Source: Nitrospira sp. (GTDB taxonomy: Bacteria; Nitrospirota; Nitrospiria; Nitrospirales; Nitrospiraceae). From it: a stretch of 64,000 bases of DNA. Positions 33,245 to 42,607 of the stretch are shown here, in pieces; the stretch's first letter is position 1; each line of letters begins with the position of its first letter. Location of the stretch: assembly GCA_018242725.1 (NCBI GenBank), contig JAFEBI010000007.1, positions 62,001 through 126,000 of the forward strand, read 5' to 3'. Under the pieces are notes generated by a model. It searched no databases. It was not told the origin of the DNA and was given only the letters and a program-made list of their open reading frames with translations. Position numbers and translations under genes: made by a program.

Positions 33245-36200
33245 ATGAAAAAACAGTATAGCCATCCTAGGGCATCGCTGCTCACAGTGTTGTTCATCAC
33301 CTGTATGGCGTCGCTATTTTCTGCGAGAGAAGCGGCAAGCTCCTGCACATCACCCGCAAATCAGATTGAAGCAGAAAACTGTCTGCCTGGCACCCCTAGC
33401 AGTACCTGGGATCTCGACAATGCCGATCAAGGGGACACTACCATTCAGGGTTTCGCAACAGAAATAAGTACGAATGTGGGAGGCACGGTCCACTTCAAAG
33501 TCAGCTCGAACACCTCGAATTACAAACTTGATATTTACCGAATGGGGTACTACGGCGGGATGGGAGCTCGCAAAGTTACCACCGTCAATCCTGTTGCATT
33601 CACTCAGCAACCGCCCTGCATCTATCAAGCGCCCACGGGATTGACGGATTGCGGCAACTGGACAGAAACCGCATCATGGGCCATACCAGCCAATGCGACG
33701 TCAGGGATTTATTTTGCTAAAGCCATCCGGAATGACACCGGCGGGGCCAGTCATATTTTTTTCATCGTTCGTAACGATGCCAGTCATTCCGATATCCTCT
33801 TTAAGACCGCAGATGCTACGTGGCAGGCATACAATAACTATTCACAGAGCTTCTATGGCTGTAGCAACGGAAATTTCATCAACGAATGCCGGGCCTTTAA
33901 GATCAGCTACAACCGACCCTTGTATTCACGAGTGGGTGAGATCGATAGCTGGGTATTCAACGCCGATTATCCAATGGTGCGCTGGCTGGAAGCGAATGGC
34001 TACGATGTCACTTATTTTACCGACGTGGACGCAGACCGTCGCGGCTTGTTGATCCGGAATCACAAGTTGTTTCTGTCAAACGGCCACGACGAATACTGGT
34101 CGGCGAACCAGCGGGCCAATGTCGAAGCCGCGCGCGACGCTGGGGTTCACCTGGCTTTCTTTAGCGGAAATACGGTCTACTGGAAGACGCGATGGGAGAA
34201 TAGCATCGATAGTGCAGGTGTGCCGTATCGCACTCTTGTCTGCTACAAGGAAACCTGGGCCAACGCAGTAATCGATCCGGAAGATCCCCCAACCTGGACC
34301 GGCACCTGGCGTGACCCGCGCTTCAGCCCTCCGGCCGATGGCGGGCGCCCAGAAAATGCGCTGACGGGGACATGGACCAGAATCGCTGGTGAAACTATTA
34401 GCACCATGACTGTCCCCCAGGCCGACGGCAAGATGCGCTTCTGGCGCAATACCAACATTGCGACACTGAATCCAGGGCAGACCGCTACCTTAGCTCCCGG
34501 CTCCCTTGGGGCAGAGATGGACGCTGATGAAGACAACGGCTTTCGCCCGGCAGGCCTGTTACACATGAGTACTACTACAGTCACCTCGGATCAGATTCTG
34601 TTGGACTACGGGCGCAACGTCGGTTCGGGCACCATGGTTCACCACTTGACCTTGTATCGCCACTCGAGTGGGGCACTGGTGTTCAGCGCTGGGACTTATC
34701 GCTGGGCTTGGGGGCTGGACGCCAACCATGATCTCGGTGGGCTTGGCAACACAACTGACATCCGTATGCAGCAGGCTACGGTCAACCTTTTTGCCGATAT
34801 GGGTGTGCAGCCCACAACCATGCAACCAGGACTTGTACCAGCTACCGCTTCTACCGACCATACTGCGCCAACCTCCACCATCACGGCTCCGTCGGGTGGT
34901 TCCTCTGTCACAAGCGGTACGATCGTCACAATCACCGGTACGGCAACAGACAGCGGAGGAGGAGTTGTAGGTGGAGTCGAAGTTTCGACCGACGGAGGAA
35001 CGACATGGCACCCAGCATCGGGGCGTGAGAGTTGGAGCTATAGCTGGCAGCCGAAAATTGTGGGTTCCACAGTCATTAGAAGTCGAGCCGTTGACGATAG
35101 CGGCAATCTGGAGAGTCCTTTGGCGGGGCGGGGAGTGACGGTCGCTCCATGCACATCATGTGGCGGTTTCTGGCCTAACACGGAGATTCCTACTGTTGTG
35201 GACTCGGGACCCGACAGTCCGGTGGAGTTGGGAATGCAGTTCCGCTCCGATGTGAACGGGACCATTACCGGCGTCCAATTCTACAAGGCGACCACCAATA
35301 TAGGCACCCACGTAGCCAACCTCTGGTCGAGCACCGGCACTTTGTTGGCGACAGCCACGTTCACAGCGGAAACTGCTTCAGGCTGGCAGCAGGTGGTCTT
35401 CTCAACCCCAGTGTCCATCACTGCCAATACCGTCTACACGGTGTCCTACCACAGCTACTATGGTCACTACAGCGCCGATCCGAACTACTTCACCGCGGCT
35501 GGTGCGGATAACTCACCGCTTCACATCATCAACGGCGCCTACCGGTATGGAACGACCAGCAGCGCTCCGACCACAACGTCTAACGGTACAAACTATTGGG
35601 TGGATGTGATGTTCACCTCTGGAGCACCTTCCTCCATTGTCGTGACCCCAGTCGCCTCCACGATTTCGACGGGGACCACGCAGTCATTCACCGCCACTGG
35701 AAACTATGCCAGTGGCGCCACGCAGAATCTGACGAGCCAAGTCGCATGGACGTCCTCCAGCACAAGTGTGGCTACGATTACTAGTACGGGCCTGGCCACC
35801 GCCGGCAATCCTGGGAACACCACTATCTCGGCTACGTTGGGGACGGTGACCGGCAGCACGACCCTAACTGTACAGATTACGCCATTGACGATTGTCACAT
35901 CCTCCTTACCCGGTGGTGTCTTGAATGTGGCCTACACAACTACGCTGGTAGCCAGTGGCGCATTGACACCCTATACCTGGTCGATCGACAGTGGGGCGCT
36001 GCCGACGGGTCTGTCGCTCGCTAGCAGCACCGGGATTATCTCTGGAACACCCACGGATACCGGTACGTTTAGTTTCACCGCCAGGGTAACGGCTGCGAAT
36101 GGGCAATCGGTCACCAAGCTCCTGAGCATCGGCAGTAGCACTCTTGTCACACTCTGGCCCAACACGACGGTCCCTGCCGTTGTAGATTCAGGACCCGACA

Positions 36201-37639
36201 GTCCGGTGGAGTTAGGGGTGAAATTCCGCTCTGATGTGAACGGGACCGTTACAGGCATCCGTTTCTATAAGGCCAGCACGAATACGGGCACTCACATCGC
36301 CAATCTCTGGACGAGCACCGGCACCAAACTGGCCACGGCAACCTTCACGGGAGAAACCGCTTCCGGCTGGCAGCAGGTGCTGTTCTCGAGCCCGGTCCCC
36401 ATCACCGCTAACACGGTCTATGTTGCGTCCTACCAAGCGCTCAAAGGCCACTACAGTGCGAGCGTGAACTACTTTGCAACAGGTGTGGATAGCCCACCAC
36501 TCCACGCTCTTGCCAACGGGGTCTCCGGTGGGAACGGGGTCTATGCGTACGGAGCTACCAGTGTCTTCCCCACCCAGACATATGAGAGGGCCAACTACTG
36601 GGTGGATGTCGCGTTCTCTCCTGACCCACCACCGGCACTGTGGTCTATAGCAGTGACACCGACCGCCTCCACAATTTCCACGGGGACCACGCAGGCCTTC
36701 ACTGCTACCGGGACCTATTCCAATAGCAGTACCCAGAACCTGACGGGCCAAGTCACGTGGACGTCCTCCAGCGCAAGCGTGGCCACGATCAACAGTGCCG
36801 GCTCTGCCACTGCCGGTACTGCCGGTAGCACTACCATCTCGGCTACGTTCGGGACGGTCATCGGCAGCACGACCTTGACCGTCCAAGCGACCCCACTGAC
36901 AATTACCACCACCGCCTTGCCATCTGGAAACCTGAATGCTGCCTATACGGCCACTCTGGCAGCCAGTGGCGCATTGACACCCTACACCTGGTCGATCGAA
37001 AGTGTGCCGCTGCCGACGGGTCTGTCGCTCGCTAGCGGCACAGGGGTCATCTCCGGAACACCCACGGCGACTGGTACGTTCAACTTCACCGTACGAGTAA
37101 CGGCTGCGAACGGGCAATCAGTCACCAAGGCCTTGAGCATCTTCATCGGCAATGTTCTCTCGATCTGGCCCAGCACGACGGTCCCTGCCGTAGTGGATGC
37201 AGGGCCAGACAGTCCTGTGGAGCTGGGGATGAAATTCCAGTCTGATCTGAACGGGAGTATAACCGGCGTCCGATTCTACAAGGCGAGCACCAATACTGGT
37301 ACTCATGTGGCCAACCTCTGGACGAGTAGCGGCACTTTACTGGCGACCGCCACCTTCACGGGAGAGACCGCGTCCGGCTGGCAGCAAGTGTTGTTTTCGA
37401 GCCCGGTCCCGATTACCGCCAATACGGTCTACGTCGCGTCCTACCATGCACTTAACGGCCACTACAGCTTCAATGGGAACTACTTCGTAACAGGGGTAGA
37501 CAGCCCACCGCTCCATGGCTTGGCCAGCAGTGTCTCTGGCGGGAACGGGGTCTATGCGTATGGAACGACCAGTCTCTTTCCTGCCCAGAGCTATAACGCG
37601 TCCAATTACTGGATTGATGTGCTGTTTCAACAACAATGA
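33245..37639 (+). CDS. Large secreted protein: dimethylformamidase-like domain plus repeated DUF4082 and Ig-like modules
   Basis: 1464 residues. The signal peptide is LLTVLFITCMASLFSAREAA. Residues about 55-540 resemble the large-subunit C-terminal domain of N,N-dimethylformamidase (LDIYRMGYYGGMGARKV, LFKTADATWQAYNNYSQSFY, LFLSNGHDEYWSANQRANVE). An Ig-like stretch follows (TITGTATDSGGGVVGGVEVS). Then come DUF4082 (WPNT/S-x-x-P-x-VVDSGPDSPVELG), Big2-like and putative-Ig (ALTPYTWSI...LPTGLSLASSTGIISGTP) units: DUF4082 three times, the Ig pair twice. It is probably extracellular and sugar- or matrix-binding. The enzymatic activity is unproven. It has no PEP-CTERM or other sorting tail. Confidence 0.85.
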   Translation: MKKQYSHPRASLLTVLFITCMASLFSAREAASSCTSPANQIEAENCLPGTPSSTWDLDNADQGDTTIQGFATEISTNVGGTVHFKVSSNTSNYKLDIYRMGYYGGMGARKVTTVNPVAFTQQPPCIYQAPTGLTDCGNWTETASWAIPANATSGIYFAKAIRNDTGGASHIFFIVRNDASHSDILFKTADATWQAYNNYSQSFYGCSNGNFINECRAFKISYNRPLYSRVGEIDSWVFNADYPMVRWLEANGYDVTYFTDVDADRRGLLIRNHKLFLSNGHDEYWSANQRANVEAARDAGVHLAFFSGNTVYWKTRWENSIDSAGVPYRTLVCYKETWANAVIDPEDPPTWTGTWRDPRFSPPADGGRPENALTGTWTRIAGETISTMTVPQADGKMRFWRNTNIATLNPGQTATLAPGSLGAEMDADEDNGFRPAGLLHMSTTTVTSDQILLDYGRNVGSGTMVHHLTLYRHSSGALVFSAGTYRWAWGLDANHDLGGLGNTTDIRMQQATVNLFADMGVQPTTMQPGLVPATASTDHTAPTSTITAPSGGSSVTSGTIVTITGTATDSGGGVVGGVEVSTDGGTTWHPASGRESWSYSWQPKIVGSTVIRSRAVDDSGNLESPLAGRGVTVAPCTSCGGFWPNTEIPTVVDSGPDSPVELGMQFRSDVNGTITGVQFYKATTNIGTHVANLWSSTGTLLATATFTAETASGWQQVVFSTPVSITANTVYTVSYHSYYGHYSADPNYFTAAGADNSPLHIINGAYRYGTTSSAPTTTSNGTNYWVDVMFTSGAPSSIVVTPVASTISTGTTQSFTATGNYASGATQNLTSQVAWTSSSTSVATITSTGLATAGNPGNTTISATLGTVTGSTTLTVQITPLTIVTSSLPGGVLNVAYTTTLVASGALTPYTWSIDSGALPTGLSLASSTGIISGTPTDTGTFSFTARVTAANGQSVTKLLSIGSSTLVTLWPNTTVPAVVDSGPDSPVELGVKFRSDVNGTVTGIRFYKASTNTGTHIANLWTSTGTKLATATFTGETASGWQQVLFSSPVPITANTVYVASYQALKGHYSASVNYFATGVDSPPLHALANGVSGGNGVYAYGATSVFPTQTYERANYWVDVAFSPDPPPALWSIAVTPTASTISTGTTQAFTATGTYSNSSTQNLTGQVTWTSSSASVATINSAGSATAGTAGSTTISATFGTVIGSTTLTVQATPLTITTTALPSGNLNAAYTATLAASGALTPYTWSIESVPLPTGLSLASGTGVISGTPTATGTFNFTVRVTAANGQSVTKALSIFIGNVLSIWPSTTVPAVVDAGPDSPVELGMKFQSDLNGSITGVRFYKASTNTGTHVANLWTSSGTLLATATFTGETASGWQQVLFSSPVPITANTVYVASYHALNGHYSFNGNYFVTGVDSPPLHGLASSVSGGNGVYAYGTTSLFPAQSYNASNYWIDVLFQQQ
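35161..37636 (+). repeat. Tandem coding repeat of about 1 kb, two and a half units
   Basis: Units start near 35161, 36151 and 37162. Each starts with the DUF4082 codons. The first two continue with a Big2-like and a putative-Ig module, and the third stops after DUF4082. Long stretches are nearly identical in DNA: GCCAGTGGCGCATTGACACC occurs in both Ig modules, and GACGTCCTCCAGC in both Big2 modules. This indicates recent duplication or gene conversion, so the copy number may vary. Confidence 0.85.
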
Positions 37640-37718
37640 CCTAGAAAATGTAGCAAGATCCGATCATATGAGTCTTTGCCGGAGCGTAGCCTCCCAGGAA
37701 GGAGGGTTATAAGTCCAA

Positions 37719-39332
37719 TTGAAATCGATCGTTATTAAATTGGGCTTACCAGTGACATTGCTGATAATGGTACTGTCAGCTGTTTCGGTGAGGGCTCCGG
37801 GTATCATTAATGGCCACGGTGTGGTGCTGGATAGCAGCGGTAAGATCATCCCGTGGACGCCTGATCCGACCCAAGGCTATGACCAGGTGATGAATCTCGC
37901 CTGGAATTACTTGGTCGATGCTGTGCCAAGTGACAGCCGAAACGGTAAACCAGCCTACTACAGCCACAGTTACACAGTTCCGGACACACAGGAGCCATCG
38001 GACTGGCCTCACAATCCAACTGGCTTGTACGGTATGTTGATCGAGTCGGCATTGAAGTATTATGGCTATTCAGGAAATATCGCTCCTGTTCGGATAGCGG
38101 AGAATGTGGCTACTGCCATGATCAGTCATGGAATGACGCCAAAGAGCTCAGATTGGCCTAACGTTCCTTACGCGAGCGGGGATGCTGGCTCTCTCACCTA
38201 CCGTGGTGCGGCTTATGGAGAGGCCGATGGAGTGGGAGATGGTACGGGTGTCATTGAGCCAGACAAGGTCGGTGAAATGGGTGATGCCTGGCTACAGTTG
38301 TATCGATTTGGCCGTAATACTGACTTCCGAGACGTTGCCATTGCAGCGGCCGATGCTCTGGCACGTCACGTACGTACAGGAAACTCGAGCCAGTCACCCT
38401 GGCCGTTTCGGGTGTATGCCGATAGCGGCCTGGTGCGCGAAGATTACTGTGCGAATGTGATTGGTCCGATCAAGTTATTTGACGGGCTCATCAGCCTTGG
38501 CTTGGGCGATACAGAAGCCTATCAAGTAGCACGACAGACCGCCTGGAACTGGCTGATGACCTATCCCATGAAAAATAACATCTGGTCCAATTACTTTGAG
38601 GATGTCCCCATTCAGCCAGATACGAACAACTTCAATCAGTATAGCCCCATGATGACAGCGCGTTATCTTTTGGAGCATCCAGAGCTTGACCCCGACTGGG
38701 AAAGACATGTTCGCGATTTGATCGGGTGGGTTGAGGGTAACTTTGCGATATCATCATACGGGGCCAATACAATCCGTGAGCAGAAAAGTTTTTGGTATCC
38801 GATGGGTAGCCATACCGCGAGATATGCATCTGTGAATGCCCTCCTGTACGAAAAAACCGGCGATGTAATTGCCAAAGAAATAGCCTACCGATCACTCAAC
38901 TGGGCAACCTATATGGCGCGGCCAAACGGCGTCGTGATCGATGGCCCGGAGGTGAACAACCAGTGGTTTACGGACGGGTATGGTGATTACATTCGCCACT
39001 TTATGACCAGTCTTGGTGCAGTACCAACCTGGGCGCCAAATCGGCAAAGCCACCTGGTCAGGTCAACCTCGCTCGTGAACAATATCACGTACTCACTGTC
39101 GGAGATCAACTACAGCACCACCGACGCTGCCTCGACAGAAATATTGCGAACCAATTTTATCCCTGCGAGTGTGGCAGTTGATGGCCTGGAACTGAGTCAA
39201 CGGCCTGACTTGACTCAGCCTGGTTGGATATTTGATCCCCTCCAAAGTGTTCTGCGGATTCGGCATGATGTCGGTACGAAGATACAGGTCTTATCGGTGA
39301 ACACGTTGCCGAACATCACCACGACCTTCTAG
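37719..39332 (+). CDS. Secreted, probably alpha/alpha-toroid protein of unknown function
   Basis: A 537-residue protein with a hydrophobic start (LGLPVTLLIMVLSAVSVRAP) that suggests export. The body contains repeated helical segments around WxxL/Y: YDQVMNLAWNYLVDA, PTGLYGMLIESALKYYGYSG, VGEMGDAWLQLYRFG, NVIGPIKLFDGLISLGLGDT, SHTARYASVNALLYEKTGD. Such spacing is common in (alpha/alpha) toroids of polysaccharide lyases, glycosidases or epimerases. The last 100 residues look beta-rich. No catalytic motif is certain. The start is TTG with GGAGGG 12 bases upstream. Its location between the formamidase-like protein and Wzx suggests work on the secreted glycan. Confidence 0.7.
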   Translation: MKSIVIKLGLPVTLLIMVLSAVSVRAPGIINGHGVVLDSSGKIIPWTPDPTQGYDQVMNLAWNYLVDAVPSDSRNGKPAYYSHSYTVPDTQEPSDWPHNPTGLYGMLIESALKYYGYSGNIAPVRIAENVATAMISHGMTPKSSDWPNVPYASGDAGSLTYRGAAYGEADGVGDGTGVIEPDKVGEMGDAWLQLYRFGRNTDFRDVAIAAADALARHVRTGNSSQSPWPFRVYADSGLVREDYCANVIGPIKLFDGLISLGLGDTEAYQVARQTAWNWLMTYPMKNNIWSNYFEDVPIQPDTNNFNQYSPMMTARYLLEHPELDPDWERHVRDLIGWVEGNFAISSYGANTIREQKSFWYPMGSHTARYASVNALLYEKTGDVIAKEIAYRSLNWATYMARPNGVVIDGPEVNNQWFTDGYGDYIRHFMTSLGAVPTWAPNRQSHLVRSTSLVNNITYSLSEINYSTTDAASTEILRTNFIPASVAVDGLELSQRPDLTQPGWIFDPLQSVLRIRHDVGTKIQVLSVNTLPNITTTF

Positions 39333-39388
39333 CCCAGCGAAAGTTGCAGATGGCCCCTACACGGCCACGCTGGCTCTGCCCTTCAGCT

Positions 39389-40975
39389 ATGAGCAGCTCT
39401 GATAGAAATCACGCGATGTCTCCTGCACACGTTTTAACAGAAACGGCGAAGGTGGCCACGGCCGATAATAAAGAGAGTTATGGCCAGATTCTGAAGTCGT
39501 CGGCCTTAATCGGCGGTTCATCGGCCATCAACATCGTCATCGGAATTATTCGAACCAAGGCGATGGCGGTGCTCTTGGGCCCGTCGGGATTCGGATTAAT
39601 GGGCGTTTATGGGTCAATTCTCGATCTGGCTCAAAGTATTGCAGGCATGGGGATCAGCAGCAGTGGTGTTCGCCAGATTGCCTCAGCCACAGGATCGGGA
39701 GATACAAATCATATTGCACGAACAGTGGTCGTTTTAAGGCGAACATCCATTGTGCTGGGGATAGTCGGTGCAGTTCTTCTGACAGCCTTATCTTGGTCGA
39801 TTTCTGACTTCACCTTTGGTACCCACGAACGTGCGACTGCGGTGGCGCTCTTATCCCTTGCCTTATTGTTCCGATTAATCTCCGCCGGTCAGGGCGCTCT
39901 GCTACAGGGAATGCGGCACATCTCCGATCTTGCCAAGATGAACATGCTTGGCGCTGCCTTCGGAGCGATCGCGAGTATCGCTTTCGTATACTTCTGGCAG
40001 GAAGACGGGGTGGTGCTCGCTCTCGTGGCTATCGCAGCGATGTCTGTCATCACCTCATGGTGGTTCAGCCGGAAGGTGCAGATTCAGTCTCCTGCAATGT
40101 CAATGTCAGAGATAAAAGAGGAGACGGCCGCACTTTTGAAACTAGGGTTCGCGTTCATGGCAAGCGGATTGCTAACGATGGGCGCGGCCTACGCTGTGAG
40201 GATGATGGTTATCCGCATGGTCAGTCTTGAAGCAGCCGGATACTACCAGGCTGCCTGGACGTTAGGTGGACTTTATGTGGGATTCATCCTTCAGGCCATG
40301 GGAGCGGACTTCTACCCACGTCTCACCGCAGTCGCTCAAGACAATGATTTATGTAACCGTCTGGTGAACGAACAAACACAAATCGGTTTGTTGTTGGCGG
40401 GACCTGGTGTCATTGCCACTCTCGTCTTCACTCCTCTCGTGACTACGGTGTTTTATAGTTCCCAATTTGAGGCGGCAGTAGAAGTACTCCGCTGGATCTG
40501 TGTCGGTGTGGCACTCAGAGTGATCACCTGGCCGATGGGTTACATCATCATTGCCAAAGGTGAACAAACGATTTTCTTCTTGGCTGAACTGGCCTGGACG
40601 ATCGTAAACATCGGTCTTTCGTGGGTCTGTCTGAACTATTTTGGTTTGACCGGCGCTGGCATTGCGTTTTTGGGATCGTACGTTTTTCACTGGCTTCTGG
40701 TTAATTCGATCGTTCGACGGATCAGTGGATTTCGATGGGCGGTCACGAACAGGAATACTGGCCTGCTCTTTCTTTTCATGGTCTCAGTAGTTTTTGGTGG
40801 GCTCCATCTGTTGCCACCCTTGGTAGCAATTGGCATCGGGGCCTTAGCTGTAATGTTGAGTGGTGTGTACTCACTTCGTGTTCTTCTTAATCTCATATCG
40901 ATGGACCGGATTACGTGTTCCATGAAGCATGTGGTGGGGAAATTCCGTTTCGTACGCTCCGCTTTTAAACTGTGA
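39389..40975 (+). CDS. Wzx-type O-antigen/exopolysaccharide flippase
   Basis: A multi-spanning membrane protein of about 528 residues in the MOP superfamily that flips lipid-linked repeat units to the periplasm. Residues from about 35 on show SALIGGSSAINIVIGIIRTK, AVLLGPSGFGLMGVYGSILD, then about 12-14 helices. GISSSGVRQIASATGSGD is typical for Wzx relatives similar to WzxE. No start has a clear ribosome-binding site; ATGs at 39350, 39389 and 39416 are all possible and differ only in a polar lead. It is the partner of the Wzy-like protein at 51099 and the Wzc-like protein at 25466. Confidence 0.88.
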   Translation: MSSSDRNHAMSPAHVLTETAKVATADNKESYGQILKSSALIGGSSAINIVIGIIRTKAMAVLLGPSGFGLMGVYGSILDLAQSIAGMGISSSGVRQIASATGSGDTNHIARTVVVLRRTSIVLGIVGAVLLTALSWSISDFTFGTHERATAVALLSLALLFRLISAGQGALLQGMRHISDLAKMNMLGAAFGAIASIAFVYFWQEDGVVLALVAIAAMSVITSWWFSRKVQIQSPAMSMSEIKEETAALLKLGFAFMASGLLTMGAAYAVRMMVIRMVSLEAAGYYQAAWTLGGLYVGFILQAMGADFYPRLTAVAQDNDLCNRLVNEQTQIGLLLAGPGVIATLVFTPLVTTVFYSSQFEAAVEVLRWICVGVALRVITWPMGYIIIAKGEQTIFFLAELAWTIVNIGLSWVCLNYFGLTGAGIAFLGSYVFHWLLVNSIVRRISGFRWAVTNRNTGLLFLFMVSVVFGGLHLLPPLVAIGIGALAVMLSGVYSLRVLLNLISMDRITCSMKHVVGKFRFVRSAFKL

Positions 40976-41132
40976 CCATGGATCACAGTGCCGACAGCAA
41001 CTGCTAGTGAGAAACCTGATTCGTTGGATTACAGAAACGGAAAAAAGTAGGAACATGTTTCCTTAGAACGGTTATAAAAGTTACGGTAGGCTCGTATTGC
41101 TTATCACTCAGGCTCTCGGTCGAGCAGACAAC

Positions 41133-42353
41133 ATGAAAATTCTCATCTTTGCCCATAGACTGGAGATAGGTGGTACCCAAACGAATGCGATCGAGCTCGC
41201 CGCAGCGCTTCGCGATTTCCATGGCCATGAAGTAGTACTCTTTGCAACGCCGGGACCGATGGCCAAGCTGGTCGAGGAGAAGGGGATACGCTTTCTGCCG
41301 GCTCCTCACGACTTCGGGGGTCATCCGTCGTTTTCCAGAATGCGCGCCTTGCGTGACGTGGTACGTCGCGAACGACCTGACCTCCTCCACGTCTGGGACT
41401 GGTGGCAGTGCCTCGATGCTTACTATGCCGTGTACCTTCCGATGCGGGTTCCGATGGTTGTGACAGACATGATGATGAGCCTTACCCGTGTGCTGCCCAA
41501 GGAGCTACCGACGACTTTTGGGACACCAGAAGTACTGGACCAGGCAAAGGCTGCAGGCCGACGGCAAGTGGAACTCCTCCTGCCGCCGGTAGATATCCAT
41601 CTGAATGCACCGGATGCTGTGGATCCGCTCCCCTTCCGCGAGCGATACGGAGTCAAAGATGGCGATATCACTTTAGTGACTGTCTCCCGCCTAGCTGATT
41701 CGATGAAGGCAGAGAGTCTGGTCCGGACCGTTCATGCTGTCCGTAAATTGGGCCGTGAGTTGCCGCTGCGGTTCGTGATCGTAGGAGATGGTGCGATCCG
41801 TCAAAAACTCGAACAGTTAGCTGACCAAGTCAATATGGAACTCGGACGGTCTTCCATAGTGTTGGCTGGGGAGCTCCTTGATCCTCGGCCGGCTTATGCC
41901 GCGGCCGACATCGTCATCGGTATGGGTGGTTCAGCCTTGCGTGGGATGGCATTCGGCAAATCGGTTATCATTGTAGGTGAGGAGGGCTTCTCCTCTCCGC
42001 TAACCCCGGAAACAGCAGAGTCCTTCTATTATAAGGGAATCTATGGCTTAGGGAACGGTAGCCACAGCATTGAGCGTCTCGTGGCGGACATCCGTGGGTT
42101 CTCGGAACATCCCGCCCAGCGTTTAGTACTGGGACAGTTCTCTCGCCAGTTCGTCGTGCGTCATTTTTCCCTAGAGGTGGTCTGCGCAAAACTTGAGAGG
42201 TTCTGTCACCGTGCCGCTAGACAAGTGCCGAAACTCCACGTCGTTATGACAGACGGACTCAGAACCGCCGCTGTCTGCTTGAGAGAAAGAAAATTCCTAC
42301 CCCATGGGCATGTCCTCGGGCGGCGAATCAGAGCACGCAGAGTTAAAGTGTAG
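41133..42353 (+). CDS. GT-B glycosyltransferase (GT4-like)
   Basis: About 406 residues. The N-terminal domain opens MKILIFAHRLEIGGTQTNAI, the typical GGT/GG-x-x-x loop of family 4, and continues with RPDLLHVWDWWQCLDAYYAV. The C-terminal domain has DITLVTVSRLADSMKAESLV, LRFVIVGDGAIRQKLEQLAD and YAAADIVIGMGGSALRGMAF (in place of the EPFGxxxxE motif), so donor binding may differ. The start at 41133 was selected because it gives the standard N-terminus; no clear ribosome-binding site is seen. Donor and acceptor are unknown. Confidence 0.85.
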   Translation: MKILIFAHRLEIGGTQTNAIELAAALRDFHGHEVVLFATPGPMAKLVEEKGIRFLPAPHDFGGHPSFSRMRALRDVVRRERPDLLHVWDWWQCLDAYYAVYLPMRVPMVVTDMMMSLTRVLPKELPTTFGTPEVLDQAKAAGRRQVELLLPPVDIHLNAPDAVDPLPFRERYGVKDGDITLVTVSRLADSMKAESLVRTVHAVRKLGRELPLRFVIVGDGAIRQKLEQLADQVNMELGRSSIVLAGELLDPRPAYAAADIVIGMGGSALRGMAFGKSVIIVGEEGFSSPLTPETAESFYYKGIYGLGNGSHSIERLVADIRGFSEHPAQRLVLGQFSRQFVVRHFSLEVVCAKLERFCHRAARQVPKLHVVMTDGLRTAAVCLRERKFLPHGHVLGRRIRARRVKV

Positions 42354-42607
42354 AGATCACATTCGTTCATCCCCACCAAGGAACACCCTGGTCCCCAAAG
42401 GTATAGTTGGAAGAGGGTTAATCAAAAGACCATAAGTTATTTTGAAGAGTTGCTTGGACCTCGATCACAAAAAAGCAAGTGACAAAGGTGAGAGACCTGC
42501 AGCTGTAAGTGATCACGACAGCCAATGTGGGCGACGGTAAATTGTTGGCCGTACTGGAAGTCAATGCGGATATACCAGACAGAATAAGGGCCTAACAGCA
42601 GTCAGCC

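Noticed and set aside
36212-37117. 301-codon open frame on the minus strand
   Set aside because: It lies entirely opposite the repeated part of the large secreted protein gene, has no recognisable domain and repeats in step with the coding repeat. It is an antisense shadow.
35161-37636. Regular repeats as a possible CRISPR array
   Set aside because: The repeat unit is about 1 kb and fully coding, with modular protein domains. There are no short repeats with unique spacers anywhere in the window.
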